From positions 149,848,047-149,912,046 of the forward strand of contig NC_030678.2 in assembly GCF_000004195.4 (NCBI RefSeq): a stretch of DNA of 64,000 nucleotides, read 5' to 3'. Source of the stretch: Xenopus tropicalis (Eukaryota > Chordata > Amphibia > Anura > Pipidae). Position numbers and translations under genes: made by a program. A model generated the notes under the pieces. It did no database searches. It was not told the DNA's origin and was given only the letters and a program-made list of their open reading frames with translations. Below are positions 24,372-43,000 of the stretch, piece after piece; position 1 is the first letter of the stretch; each line of letters opens with the position of its first letter.

Positions 24372-25100
24372 AAGGAGAAGGAAAGGTAAAAATCACTCGG
24401 GGGTCCAAATGTTTGGCACCCCCCCAATGATTGTAATCACTCACCCCGCTGGTGCTCTTGCTAGGAGAAAACTGCGCCAGCCTGGGGTAGCTGTGAGAGA
24501 GCAATCCTCTTCTGTCTTCATTCTTCTGAATCCCGGGGCCGGGGCATGTGCAGTAGGGGGATAATGTCAATTTTCTACTTAAAGATCCTCTTTTCACTAA
24601 TCCACGAACGGTCTGAAGGTGTCCGAATGCGTTTTTTTGTAATGATCGGTATTTTTGCGACTTTTTAGTTGCTGTCGCGACTTTTTCGTATGTCCCGCAA
24701 TGTTTTCGTCGCCATCGCAACTTTTTCATATATTTTCCGCGACTCTTTGGTCGCGAAAAAATAGGATTGATTTTTCCGCCGTTTACTATCGCTCAATACG
24801 AAAAAATTTCGACGGCGATGAAAAAGTTGCGCAAATAACGATAAAGTTGCGACAGTGACGAAAAAGTTGCGACAAATACGAAAAATCGCAACAGCAAAAT
24901 TTTCATTTTCAATACGATTTTTTCCCTTACGGGATTTGGATTCGTGGATTAGTAAATCTGCCCCTAACTGATGCAAAGGCAGAGAAAGGAAGAGGATCGC
25001 TCTCTGGCAGCTCCCCCCGGGCGGGTGTGGGTTCCTCCTAACATGAGCACCAGCCCAGGGTAAAAGGTTGAGTTGTGCTGAGAACAGGCAGTAGCGCCTG
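24372..25100. repeat. dispersed repeat (AAGGAGAAGGAAAGG family), interrupted
   Basis: AAAGGAGAAGGAAAGGTAAA and CACTCGGGGGTCCAAATG start a family also seen near 37780-37978 (reverse orientation) and 49497. It is split by the TIR element at 24596-24966. Confidence 0.55.
24596..24966. mobile_element. foldback element (ACTAATCCACGAA)
   Basis: ACTAATCCACGAACGG on the left pairs with GGATTCGTGGATTAGT on the right, followed by AAATCTGCCCCTAA. The interior repeats GCGACTTTTT and AAAAAGTTGCG on opposite sides. The frames on both strands here reflect this symmetry, not genes. Confidence 0.75.
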
Positions 25101-25333
25101 GCAAATTAACAGGGGCAGCAAAATGCCGCTCCTAGTAACTTAATTCAGATTTTTAAACTAGAATTTTGTCTCTTCTAGTGCAGAAAGCGCTATTGTAATC
25201 ACTGCACTAGCGTTGCAGCCCCCCCCCAAGCCCTCTGATGCGCAAAAGCTAAGCGTGGGGGGAGTGAGAGGGGGTGGCATCAACTTGGCCACCTCAGGCA
25301 GCCAGGACCAGGGGCGGGCCAAGCCGACCAGGC

Positions 25334-25475
25334 GACCCAGGCAACTCGGTCGGCCAACTCCGCCCATCTCCCCACCCCCCTGAACGGCGCATGCGCGCCA
25401 AAGCACAGGAGGAGGTGCAGGGGGGGGGGGGGCGGTCCGATTAGATCGGTCATTGCCTCCGCCACTAATGACAAG
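25334..25475. repeat. GC-rich 140-bp block, copy A1
   Basis: It holds GGCAACTCGGTCGGCCAACT, GAACGGCGCATGCGCGCCAA and a run of 14 Gs, and ends CTAATGACAAGC where the 796-bp block begins. A near-identical copy lies at 26284-26423. Confidence 0.85.
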
Positions 25476-26271
25476 CATCATTCATTGCCCCAAAGCAGCT
25501 TACAATCCAAAAATGATGTCTTTGGTGGATTCCTAAATTCTGGTGCTAAGGCTTTACTCTTTAGGCATAAAAACTCCTATAGAAGTAAGTAAAATGGTTT
25601 AGTTACCTGTATAAGTGACTGTGCAACAGAATGACCAAACAAACCAATAAATCATGTAGGTGACTCTTAAGCACTAGGAATGGGCCCTTGTTCATTGTTG
25701 GAATAAAGGTGTTGCAGAACTATTATTCTTAGATGGAATAAATAACTTGGGCACCAGTGGATCTTGAAATAAATGTATTCTTTATTGCAGAAATTTCACA
25801 CAGAATCCTCAGGGGAATACACACGGATGGTACAGCACAGTTGTTCAGCAGAATAGAATTTCTAGAAGTATTTGCCCATCAGGGACTAGTAACCAGTCTG
25901 TGGATAGTCAACTTGAAAATATCCAGCCACAAGAGTCAGGCCCTCCAAGTAGAACCTAGGTGACCTATAGTAGTCACTAAGAGGCAGATTCATGAAATCA
26001 TGAGTTCGAATCCCGAATGGGATAAATTCGGATTGGATACAAAAATTTCTAAATATCACGAAAATGCTTACGAAAAAATCGTATTAGTCATGATAATATC
26101 GTATTGGCGATCCGAAAGTCACAAAATTTTCGTACCGAACAATTGTAAACAGCGGGAAACCCTTTCCGATTTTTTTGCGCACGTGACGAAAAATTTGGCG
26201 AAAATACACTCGGAGCGTTTGAATGAACGCTCCGAGCATTGGTGTCTTAGTAAGTCTGCCCCTAGGTCTGT
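25476..26271. repeat. 796-bp duplicated block, copy 2
   Basis: This is the near-identical partner of 21023-21818, placed between the two GC-rich blocks A1 and A2. A short segment (26272-26283) with GGACCGTTCGTGGA links it to A2. That segment is the complement of TCCACGAACGGTC at 24601. Confidence 0.9.
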
Positions 26272-26283
26272 GGACCGTTCGTG

Positions 26284-26423
26284 GACCTAGGCAACTCGGT
26301 CGGCCAACTCCGCCCATCTCCCCACCCCCCTGAACGGCGCATGCGCGCCAAAGCACAGGAGGAGGTGCAGGGGGGGGGGCGGTCCGATTAGATCGGTCAT
26401 TGCCTCCGCCGCTAATGACAAGC
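26284..26423. repeat. GC-rich 140-bp block, copy A2
   Basis: This is the second copy of 25334-25475, with a run of 9 Gs in place of 14. It continues into AGCGGAGGCAATG, which is complementary to CATTGCCTCCGC just before, so a short hairpin spans 26398-26436. Confidence 0.85.
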
Positions 26424-27079
26424 AGCGGAGGCAATGACAAAGTAGAACTAGGGGTAGGCAGGAGAGGCTCCTGCCTGGCGCCCCTCAATCGTTGCGCCCT
26501 AGGCAGCTGCCTCTTCTGCCTACCCCTAGTTCCGGCCCTGGCCAGGACCCATGAGTTGGCACTGATGGCAACTTTACCAGTGTCCAGTCCCTGGATTGAT
26601 TTTCTACTAAGACCCCGTAGCAGTAACCCTGTATTCCTCACTTGCTAAAGAGCCACCCAACCCCTTCTTGAAGCTATCTTACCTATTAGCCAGTACGACT
26701 GATTCAGGAGGGGAATTCCACAACTCCACATAAGCACACATGCAACCCTAGGTTTGTCTAATAAAACACTGGTAGTTTCGACCATGGGATTATATTGAAT
26801 ATATTATTTTACGCGCCTGGTATCCTTACTGTATAACAATAACTATGAGGGTACCAGCCAACACTTCACTGCTGGGAGTCCAAATATATGATTGAGTGCT
26901 ATCCAATATCCAGATCCTATGACTTTACAACTATGGCACTTGGATTGTATTCTCTGCCATTTTTTTTATTTAATTGAATAGGAATGGCATGTTTGCTTAG
27001 CAAAGGAGCTTTTGCCAAGGGTCATTATGCAACATGGGTGAGATAATCAGTTAAATGTGGAGGAGTGGCATCATTTGAA

Positions 27080-27320
27080 TTGTTGTATACAACATGCATA
27101 TATAAAACACAAGAACCATGAATATTTTGTAAATTATATCCTTATAAATGGTGCTTTGTGACGTCATCCGTTATAATCTGTGCTTAGTGATGTAATTTCT
27201 GTCACATGACTCACTGAAACTTGTGCATTATAATAAAGTACCCCTTTATTATATGGTCATGGAACTCCTCGGTGACATAATATCATTATATTTTACAATA
27301 GAGGGTACTTTGTATAACCA
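27080..27320. repeat. dispersed repeat fragment (related to 5636-5775)
   Basis: TATATCCTTATAAATGG, TATGGTCATGGAACTCC and ATTTTACAATAGAGGGTAC match the copy in the FAM124A intron. The boundaries are approximate. Confidence 0.5.
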
Positions 27321-28309
27321 TGAAACCATGTATATTTTTCTTGTTATCAGATAATTTCAATTTATTTTCACAAAAATTAATGTGTTAAAGTGGCCATATC
27401 CTGGCCTGTCTTAAGGGTATTAGACTGATCTATTGGCACACTTTACAGTTACTATATTCTATTGTTGAACTAGGGGAAGACAACAAAGAATCCTACCTAG
27501 GGTGCAAGCATTTTGAAAAATGTGAGGTAAAGTTCATGTTAGTGTATAACTGGTTAATTGTCCATATTTAGTTAACTATGAATAACAGCGATACACACCT
27601 TTATGAAATGTCTGTTACTGCATTATGGCTGTAATGATATAAAAGTGAAGCTCTTGTGCCTGTAGGTGCTTTCCTTGACTCCTATTCGGTGTGTGACATT
27701 AGCAGGAATAATGCCCCATTAGTGTCCCCCCCTAAAGTTCAACCCAGATATCTCTGGACCCCACTGTGTGTTTCACTTTTAAGTACACAATGAGCAATGG
27801 CCAGTCCCTATCATTGGGCCATGGACTTATGGAGGCAAAGATCTGCAATGATAGCACATGTATTTATGGAAGGATGGGGGTGGCAGCTAGAACCAAAGAG
27901 CTTGCAAGCCACCAGAAAGCCTGAGAACTTCCATGCCAACAGCAGCCAAGCATTTCAATTTACATTATTACTTACCAAGGTTGGATAATAAGTCAACATT
28001 CTGGCAGGTAAGGAATGCCAGTCAGCAAGTTGGCATCTTGGCCCAGAATTTTTCATTTTCATTGCTGGAAGGTGGACAATAATGCAGCTAAAAATGAACA
28101 TTATTGTTGAAGGCACACAATGCAGCAATGCTATTTATAGAAGGCCAAATAATTAATGCAAAAATCTATTCACGGCACAATCAGCTCCCACAATAATGGA
28201 ATGACTTGGGCAGAGCATGAATAAAAGTTGCTGACTGCATCTCCCTGAGTACCTTTTTTGTTCCTTGCAGTGGATTTGCTGGGTAGTACCCGGCCTCTCT
28301 GCCTGGCTC

Positions 28310-28316
28310 TATATAG
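28310..28316 (+). promoter_or_regulatory. SERPINE3: candidate SERPINE3 TATA box
   Basis: CTCTATATAG lies about 25-30 bases before a stretch that behaves as a first exon (28340-28487) ending in a consensus donor. It is on the right strand and 1.9 kb upstream of the SERPINE3 ATG. Its use as a promoter is inferred. Confidence 0.45.
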
Positions 28317-28339
28317 AGGCACCAGCACACAGGAATTTG

Positions 28340-28487
28340 GCTCGAGTGGTACAGACATCTCCAGCAGAGACTGCAGTCACCGACTATCCCTTGCGATGCA
28401 GTCTCATGACTAAGCTTTGTGCAACTACACATCAACCTCAGTGATAGGAGATAGAGAACACAGGAACGCCTCAACGCAGCACCAACC
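28340..28487 (+). other. SERPINE3: candidate non-coding first exon of SERPINE3 with two uORFs
   Basis: A TATA-like box precedes it, and it ends CACCAACC before GTGAGT, a strong donor at 28488. It would join the acceptor CCTATTGCAG ending at 30155, 21 bases before the SERPINE3 start codon. Two short upstream frames lie in it: 28396-28413 (five codons and stop) and 28406-28444 (twelve codons and stop), overlapping each other. If transcribed they could reduce translation of the main frame. The start of the exon is a guess from the TATA position. Confidence 0.45.
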
Positions 28488-29259
28488 GTGAGTAGATTGG
28501 CATCTAACTGTATTTACTCTAAATGCAATAAAGGAACTTTGATAAAACAGGATGGAAACGTACACCTTTCTATTTTGGAAGAAAAGACATGAAAATCTCC
28601 AAAAATTCCAGCAACATGAAAAAGAAGAAGAAAAAGTTATTCTATGAACTGCTGGCACCTGGGTACTGACAGCACAAGGCAATGCAGCTCAATAGGGCAT
28701 CTGAGTTCAGCAAGACTTTCGTTTCCATAGGAATAATGCAGATTTTTACCAAATATCAGCTTTTCTTAGAATTACTGATCTATGTTTAGTACTGCTTTAG
28801 AAACCTGTTATCCATGATGCCCAGAGTTCCAGCATTGCCATTCCTGCAGTCTAGTAGCTAATTGTAATTTACTTACCCATATACAAATTCTAATGCAAAA
28901 TAATTTTATTGGAGAAAGTTGGAATATTTTAGGCATGGTGCTGGAGATTGCAGAAAGACTCTTACCCTAGTGTTCCGTATAATAGTTTGATCCTGTTTTT
29001 AATAAAGACACTGCAAAGCAGATGTTCTCGGACTGATGAGTTGCCCTCCTAGAGGGAATCCAAAGCAATGGAAAAGGGGAATAGCCTGAAAGGTAATTAG
29101 AGTCAGATTGTGAGGAGGAAAAGGTTTATTTTCATTCCAAGATAAAGTACAAATGGAAGCCAAAGCCAGACAAATTGTTTATTGTTTTCATGTATCTGAA
29201 ATCTTGTTCGGAGATAAAGGGGTGCCCAGCCCAAATATTGGTCCACAAACAAGAGCTTA

Positions 29260-29395
29260 AGGGCTCTGGCACACGGGGGAGATTAGTCGCCCGCGACAAA
29301 ACTCCCTGTTCGCGGGCGACTAATCTCCCCGAGTTGCCATGACCCGCCATCCTGCCGGCGAACATGTAAGTCGCCGGCGGGAAAGACTCGCAAGT
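29260..29395. mobile_element. Harbinger-like element, truncated (GGGCTCTGGCACACGG)
   Basis: TTA then AGGGCTCTGGCACACGG and the motif GGCGACTAATCTCCCC match the complete element at 41820-42158. Only the left part up to the CGCCGGCGGGA motif is present. Confidence 0.75.
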
Positions 29396-29429
29396 ATTTT
29401 TATATATTTGCCTATTTGTGTCTGTAAGT

Positions 29430-30055
29430 TACCCTCCCTTATAGATTGTAAGCTCTACGGGGCAGGGACCTCCATCCTCTTGTGTCTTTGACTCTTAAAG
29501 GAACAGTAACACCAAAAAATGAAAGTGTATAAAAGTAACTACAATATAATGTGCTGCTGCCCTGCACTGGTAAAAGTTTTGTGTTTACTTCAGAAAGTCT
29601 ACTATAATTTATATAAATAAGCTGCTGTGTAGCCATGGAGGCAGCCATTCAAAGGAGAAAAGGCACATAGCAGATAACAGATTAAACACTATTGTATTCT
29701 ACAGAGCTCATCTGTTATCTGCTATGTAACCTGTGCCATTTCTCCTTTTTTCCAGCTCGAATGGCTGCCCCTATGGCTACACAGCAGCTTATTATATAAA
29801 TTATAGTAGTGTTACTGTAGCAAACACACCAGTTTTACCAGTGCAGGGCAACAGTGCATTATATATTTATTACTTTAAAGCTCTTTCATTTTTTAGAGTT
29901 ACTGTTCCTTTAACTTATTGCAACTATATCTTTTATTTATTTGTATTTATTGTTATATTTTGTATCTATCTAATATTATCTTATTAACACCCTGTTTGTA
30001 TTAATGTATTCTACTGTACAGCGCTGCGTACATAAGTAGCGCTTTATAAATAAAG
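29430..30055. repeat. dispersed repeat with a T2 insertion, in the SERPINE3 5' intron
   Basis: ATTGTAAGCTCTACGGGGCA and GGGACCTCC lie left of the T2 element, and TGTACAGCGCTGCGTACATA then AGCGCTTTATAAATA lie right of it. These are the two halves of one widespread vertebrate repeat, split by the insertion. Confidence 0.65.
29499..29909. mobile_element. T2/Kolobok-like MITE, TTAA-flanked
   Basis: TTAA at 29495-29498 and 29910-29913 flank AGGAACAGTAACACCAAAAA and a right end reading GTTACTGTTCCT. Length is 411 bp. The 69-aa and 84-aa frames in it are repeat-derived. Confidence 0.9.
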
Positions 30056-30176
30056 ATATACATACATGCATACCCACAGTCCTACAATGCACTATACAAT
30101 CTATATACAGAGCAGCCAGTATAACTATTCTATGATGTATCTCTTCCTATTGCAGGTCTAAACAACTGTTGCACAC

Positions 30177-37471
<7,295 letters not shown>

Positions 37472-37615
37472 AGGCAATGCGGTGCATCAGTCTACAGAGC
37501 ATGTTTGGAAGTAAAACTTTAAGAAAAAAAATATATATATTTATTAAAGTTTTTTTTAATTAGTTGAATTCTGTTTTGCACATACATGTTAATAAAAAGG
37601 AAATAGTTTTTTACT
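37472..37615 (+). other. SERPINE3: SERPINE3 3'UTR with poly(A) signal
   Basis: AATAAA at 37591-37596 lies about 120 bases after the stop codon. The cleavage site is inferred to be near 37610-37620. Confidence 0.6.
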
Positions 37616-39399
37616 TACCCTTGTTGTTTATTTGGAATTCACATAAATGAAGCCCAAAGGATATTGTACTGGAGGTTGCTTCCCCTTACTAAATAGAATG
37701 GTTGGCAAATAAGTCCCTTAGCTCACAAAATGATCTGGTAGCGGCTGGAGTTTAATATGGCACATGATTTCTGCATTGCCTTACTCTGTTTGTGGAGATA
37801 TCAACGCACAGAAGGAAGAAGAAAGCGCTGCGCTACAGGTACCCCTGGCTGGTGCGGTTTTCTCCTAACAGGAGCGCCAGCCAGGGGCAATGTTAAAGGT
37901 AATCAATTAAATCACTTGGGGGTACCTAACATTTTGGCACCCTCAAGTGACAGCCTTTCCTTCTCGTTTAAGAGATGAATTGTCAGATATGCAGGTAGAA
38001 ACAAAAAAAATTCTACCTCTATCTGACGATTCAGCATTAAAAGGACATGTAAACCCCACACAAAAAAATTTAATCAGCCTCTTTGAAATCTTTCAATACC
38101 TGCCACTCTAGCTGTCCAGAGGTTAATAGTGAGGCTGCAACATCCCCTTAATCACTTAGATTTCCTTCTCCTCCTCCATAGAAACTCAGCTTTAGCTGTC
38201 TGCTTCAATTTTTTTCTCCTAACTTTCTCTCCTGAGCTCAGCTCAAACAAAGCAGAACTTTTATCAAAGACAGTTGTGCCTGTGTGAGCCTGTATTCGTG
38301 ATTAAATGTATGCTGAATAAGGGTCTGTGTGTGTTTATACTATTTGCAGATTTAAATGTATCTGATTATGTATCAGAGGAAAAATGGCCACCGGGTGAAA
38401 GCTGCTATTTGCTTTAGGAAAATGTGATGGTGCTGGCAAGCGGAGGGGATATATGCAGTACAAATTATGCCATTTGGGTGGGGGAGATGTGCCCAACTGA
38501 TATACATTGTAGGCAAATGTAGGCTTTACATGTAATTTAATGTCTGTCCATCCTGTTGGCGCCAAGATGACCAATATCCAAGGCTTTTGCCTTGTTGGTC
38601 GTCTCGCCTCACACAACACATGCACCAAATATTGTACCAAAGCTTTTTTCATAGAATAATAATAGAGCATGTATGGCCACCTTAGTTTTGACTATAGAGC
38701 ATGTATGGCCACCTCTAGTTTTGACTATAGAGCATGTATGGCCACCTTTAGTTTTGACTATAGAGCATGTATGGCCACCTTTAGTTTTGACTATAGAGCA
38801 TGTATGGCCACCTTTAGTTTTGACTATAGAGCATGTATGGCCACCTTTAGTTTTGACTATAGAGCATGTATGGCCACCTTTAGTTTTGACTATAGAGCAT
38901 GTATGGCCACCTTTAGTTTTGACTATAGAGCATGTATGGCCACCTTTAGTTTTGACTATAGAGCATGTATGGCCACCTTTAGTTTTGACTATACATTTCC
39001 CCTTAAATGATTGGTATTTTAGGACGGGTTTACAAGGGAATTTAAAATGTGGTTTCATTATAGGAATTGTAAAATATTTCCAGGGAGAATATTTTCCTGG
39101 TCACAGATATCAGATTTACGGTATATGAAGTGGGGAGACCCTTATAGGGCAATACAAACTCAGGGCACTGCTGGCTACCTGGAGTGCTAGAGTTGTAGCC
39201 AAATGGCAAGTGGGTGGCAACTAGTTCAATTACATTTTAACACATGGAATTGGTTTTCATCCATATCAACACAGTGAAAGTAGATTAAACTGTAAAAGCC
39301 AATCACGCTGAGCCTGTAAAGTCTTTTATGGCACTAAATGGCCACTAAAAGCAATTTGCCTTTCTACAAAGAAAATTCCACAGAAATAGTGGTTTGACA
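37616..39399. other. SERPINE3-INTS6 convergent intergenic region
   Basis: The 1.8 kb between the two poly(A) sites holds a dispersed repeat near 37780-37978, another near 38038-38300 (AAAGGACATGTAAACCCCAC), the 33-bp array, and otherwise nothing recognisable. Confidence 0.6.
38667..38992. repeat. 33-bp tandem array, ten copies
   Basis: The unit reads GCATGTATGGCCACC then TTTAGTTTTGACTATAGA. Because 33 is a multiple of three, any frame without a stop stays open, which yields long frames on both strands (for example 38609-39058 minus and 38673-39128 plus) that are not genes. GTATGGCCACCTTTAG resembles the end of an AGGTGGCCATAC Harbinger-like element, which may be its source. Confidence 0.95.
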
Positions 39400-39976
39400 A
39401 ACAATAAAATAGAGCTTTTTTTATTGATGGAATAACAAAAGTGCCTCTGTTTAAATAGCTTTCAAAATACGCCTGTACAACTTACAATAGTATATTCAAA
39501 ATAACTATGTACAAAATATTACCTTGTTAAACATATGTGCTTCCTTATAGTTAATTAGAAATGTAGGACTACATGTAAAGGTCTGTCCAGGCTGTCCATG
39601 GCCACAGAGCAAATGCGACTGCAGGCGTCCAGTCCTATAAAATGCTTTGTCTCAGAAGCAATCTTTCAGTGAGCCCTTAAGGTTTTGGCAAACATTCTTT
39701 AGAGTCAGTGATTAATGTGAATGGTAGCTGAAGATGGTACATTGTAGAACCTGAGAATATCAACGGAGTTGACCAAAGACCATCCAGATATTCTTAAAAG
39801 CCTCATTATTTCATTGCATGTATAAAAAAAAAACAAACCAAAAAAAAAAAATCCCATATATTATACGCAGTTAGATATACAATCACTCCATGGATCCAAT
39901 GGATTCTCCAATTATATGGCTGCATGAGGAAAGTGTCCCATATTGTAGCTCCCAGCAGAGTGGCATACAGAATAAC
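39400..39976 (-). other. INTS6: INTS6 3'UTR with poly(A) signal
   Basis: On the minus strand AATAAA lies at 39419-39424, giving a 3'UTR of about 0.57 kb. T-rich tracts lie at 39827-39851. The site of cleavage is inferred. Confidence 0.55.
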
Positions 39977-40070
39977 TTAACAGCTGCTTAAGTGGTTAAC
40001 TTGATTGGCCCTTCGGTGAATTTCTTCCAAGAATCCTTCCAATTGCTCTATTAACATCCTTTTTTTAAAC
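39977..40070 (-). CDS. INTS6: INTS6 exon 18 (coding part)
   Basis: It encodes FKKRMLIEQLEGFLEEIHRR then ANQVNHLSSC and TAA. The acceptor is TTGTGTGCAG. The last residue is a cysteine. Confidence 0.93.
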
Positions 40071-43000
40071 CTGCACACAATACATCGTACATGTAATGAT
40101 TAATACAGTTATCACATTTCTGTTGCACTACTACAAAACAATCAAACACACAAACACAAACTGCAGGGTTAAAAAAAATTAAATTACTTGTTAAATGTTA
40201 AAGAAAATGCATCAATCTCCTTCTACAGTATCCAGCTACCAATTATTGCAAAATAAAAAGCCCTGACACAAGGGAGCATTTACAATGCAGAAAAAGACCA
40301 ATTTTTGCACTATGTATGGGGCACTTTGCCTACCATGTGGGGCATTGTGCAAATAGCCTCAGACCTGTGTATTGTTTCAGAGCGTAAAGACCTGTGGTCT
40401 GTGCTTAGAATTGAGTGTGGCCCGTGTTAGGCTGTGCTCAATTGGTACGTAGGTGTCCCACCCTGGACGTTGAGCATCTTCCTGACACTGCTATTTGGTG
40501 TCTCAGGACATATTTACTAAGAAGGAGTAGTTGAAAGGGTGGTGTCATTACATAAACTATAAAATGTTTTCAGGGAGAATATTTTTGATCCCACGTTCCC
40601 TGACAAGAGCAGCAAATGCTCTTAAAACGAGCACTAAGAAATTCTTGCTCCCCTTAGTGCTGTTGCACTTGTGTCCAGGGGTTTGAAGAATCAATTAGTC
40701 TTACTATGCAGCCCTTTCCGGGATTTTTGGGAAGCTCCTGTACAAACAAGGAGCTCAAAATGGGCAAAGCAATCACCAATAAAAAAAAAGGCAAAATAAA
40801 AAATGGAATTACATGAAAAAGGCTGCAAAGTAGTGACAATCAAAATATGTGTCCAGAAAAATTTCAGATATGTTCAGAGGGTGGCTTCCCCACACCATGG
40901 GATGGCACAATAAGTAGCTCAGACCAATAAGTATTTTTCTACTGAAAAATAGCAGTGTTTATTTCTTGTGACTCTTCCCATCCAGCTGCAATGGTCCTCT
41001 GCACTTTAAAAGAAGCAGCAAAGGTACAAAACGTGTAGCGTGGCACTTCTTACCTGGCTGCCTCTTTGATGACATTCTGCAGAAAAAGAAGGCGCGTCTG
41101 TAGGTCACCTTGAACATCTTTGAGCAAAGTGAAAATGATTCCATATTCTAAAAACAGAAATATATAGTTATAGTATTTAGCAGATATGATTTTGTTTCCA
41201 TGACAGGACAGACAGTATAATACTTACTTCTGCCTGGCTTGCGAATTTCTCTTAGTATTTGTGCTTTGAGCTCTATGTTGGCCTCTTCATAGCTCCTGCA
41301 TTGTTGCAACCTCCTTTTTCTGTGTGCAAATGCAGCAGTGTTGTTTTGTAAGCAGCTTGGAGTATCACCAGAGTCTTTTGTTTTTTCAAGAAACACATCG
41401 CTAGTGTCGTTTGGCGTAAAGTTACAGTCCCTCGCTGCTGCATAAGCTTCAGTTGCTTCTACGGCAGCATCGGACAGTGTTTCAAATGGCTCTGATTTAG
41501 TAGTCACTAAGTCATCACGAAGATGGTCCGCAACATGATTTTCTGTAGCTTCATTCATTGCAACATTGTTGCTCGGATCAGAATCTATAATTAACAAAGG
41601 ATTTAATCAACATACATTTTTGACACGGACCGCAAACAAATATATGAACTGCTATGGTCAGTGTAAAACAAATTACCTGTTGGCAGGACAGGATATAAAC
41701 ATGGATTTACACAATTAAAAATTTAAACCAACTGAAGGAAGAAACTACCCAAAATCAATGTTATTTAAAGAGAAAAAAGCATAAGAAAACCCAGTATGTT
41801 AACAAAAGATTAACTTTTAGGGCTCTGGTACACGGGGAGATTAGTCGCCCGCGGCAAAACTCCCTGCTCGCGGGCGACTAATCTCCCCGAGTTGCCTTCC
41901 CCCTGCCATCCCACCGGCGAACATGTAAGTCGCCGGCGGGATGGCAGACACGGCAGGGCGATTTCGGGAAATCGCCGAAAAAGCCTCACGAGTCTTTTTC
42001 GGCGATTTGCGCAGAATCGCGCCGCCGCGTCTGCCATCCCGCCGGCGACTTACATGTTCGCCGGTGGGATGGCAGGGGGAAGGCAACTCGGGGAGATTAG
42101 TCGCCCGCGAGCAGGGAGTTTTGCCGCGGGCGACTAATCTCCCCGTGTACCAGAGCCCTTAAACTGAAATATATAACCAAATGGCCAAAGTTTGGCCTGC
42201 TCTAGTAAACCTATAGCAGCTAATCAGTACATAGCTTTTAAAAAGATCAAGTGCTTTATCTGGGTTGTGTCAATCAAGCAACCACAATCAGTAACAAAGT
42301 GCCCCCTACAGGTCTGCTTTCTGCCTGATTCTATGCTAAGTTTGAAGTAGCATTGCTGTGCTCATGCATGTGCAGTGCGCCATGCATGAAGAGCCGATAT
42401 GCAAGCCCTTTTTTGGACCATTTTGCAACATAAAAAAACACACATATTATCAAGTTACTTATGCTTTCCAATAATCCAAATGGCATATACATTTAACAAA
42501 GTAATCATCATACTTACTTTTATGTACAGCTACAGGTTTTGGCAGATCAGGTGGCACCTGATCTTTCCCTCCTATGTGGTTGTTTATCACTGATGGAGAC
42601 TGTGGTCTGGAGCGCAACAATGGCGACATACACCGCCTCCTCTTTGGGACTCCTTGCATGTTTGGTTCTCCTGTGCGTTTCTGTTTATTCTGGTTCCCTG
42701 ACACAAACTCATCAGCTTCATCAATCATCATCCCCTGAAACGAAATAACAGTTGATCATATGCCAACATTCAAGGGAAATTTACAGTTGGCCTTTATGCA
42801 TGTGGTTCTCTTCTTTCCTGCAACACTTACTTGTGATATTAACATAGCTATCTCGTGATTGCAACAGCAAGTGTTACTTTTATATGTCATGGAAGAATGA
42901 AAAAAAAAATAGCAAGAGAGAAAGTGAAAGAAAGAATGAAAGAGAAAGAAACAAAGAAAAGAGCAATAGAAAGAGAAAGAGAAAGAAAGAAAAGGAAAGA

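Larger units (their letters stand above)
8613..28300. other. FAM124A-SERPINE3 intergenic region
   Basis: About 19.7 kb without a recognised exon. It is dominated by the repeats listed separately. In between (for example 13400-14440, 15811-17680, 20440-21022, 26640-27060 and 27330-28300) I see no protein-like frame, RNA gene or clear element. Confidence 0.6.

Noticed and set aside
25158..25481. Pro- and Gly-rich frames near the GC-rich blocks (also 26084-26641)
   Set aside because: They follow from G/C runs in the duplicated A blocks. No conserved domain is seen.
38609..39128. Long open frames of 113-151 residues on both strands
   Set aside because: They are products of the 33-bp array. The period is a multiple of three, and the frames have no other support.
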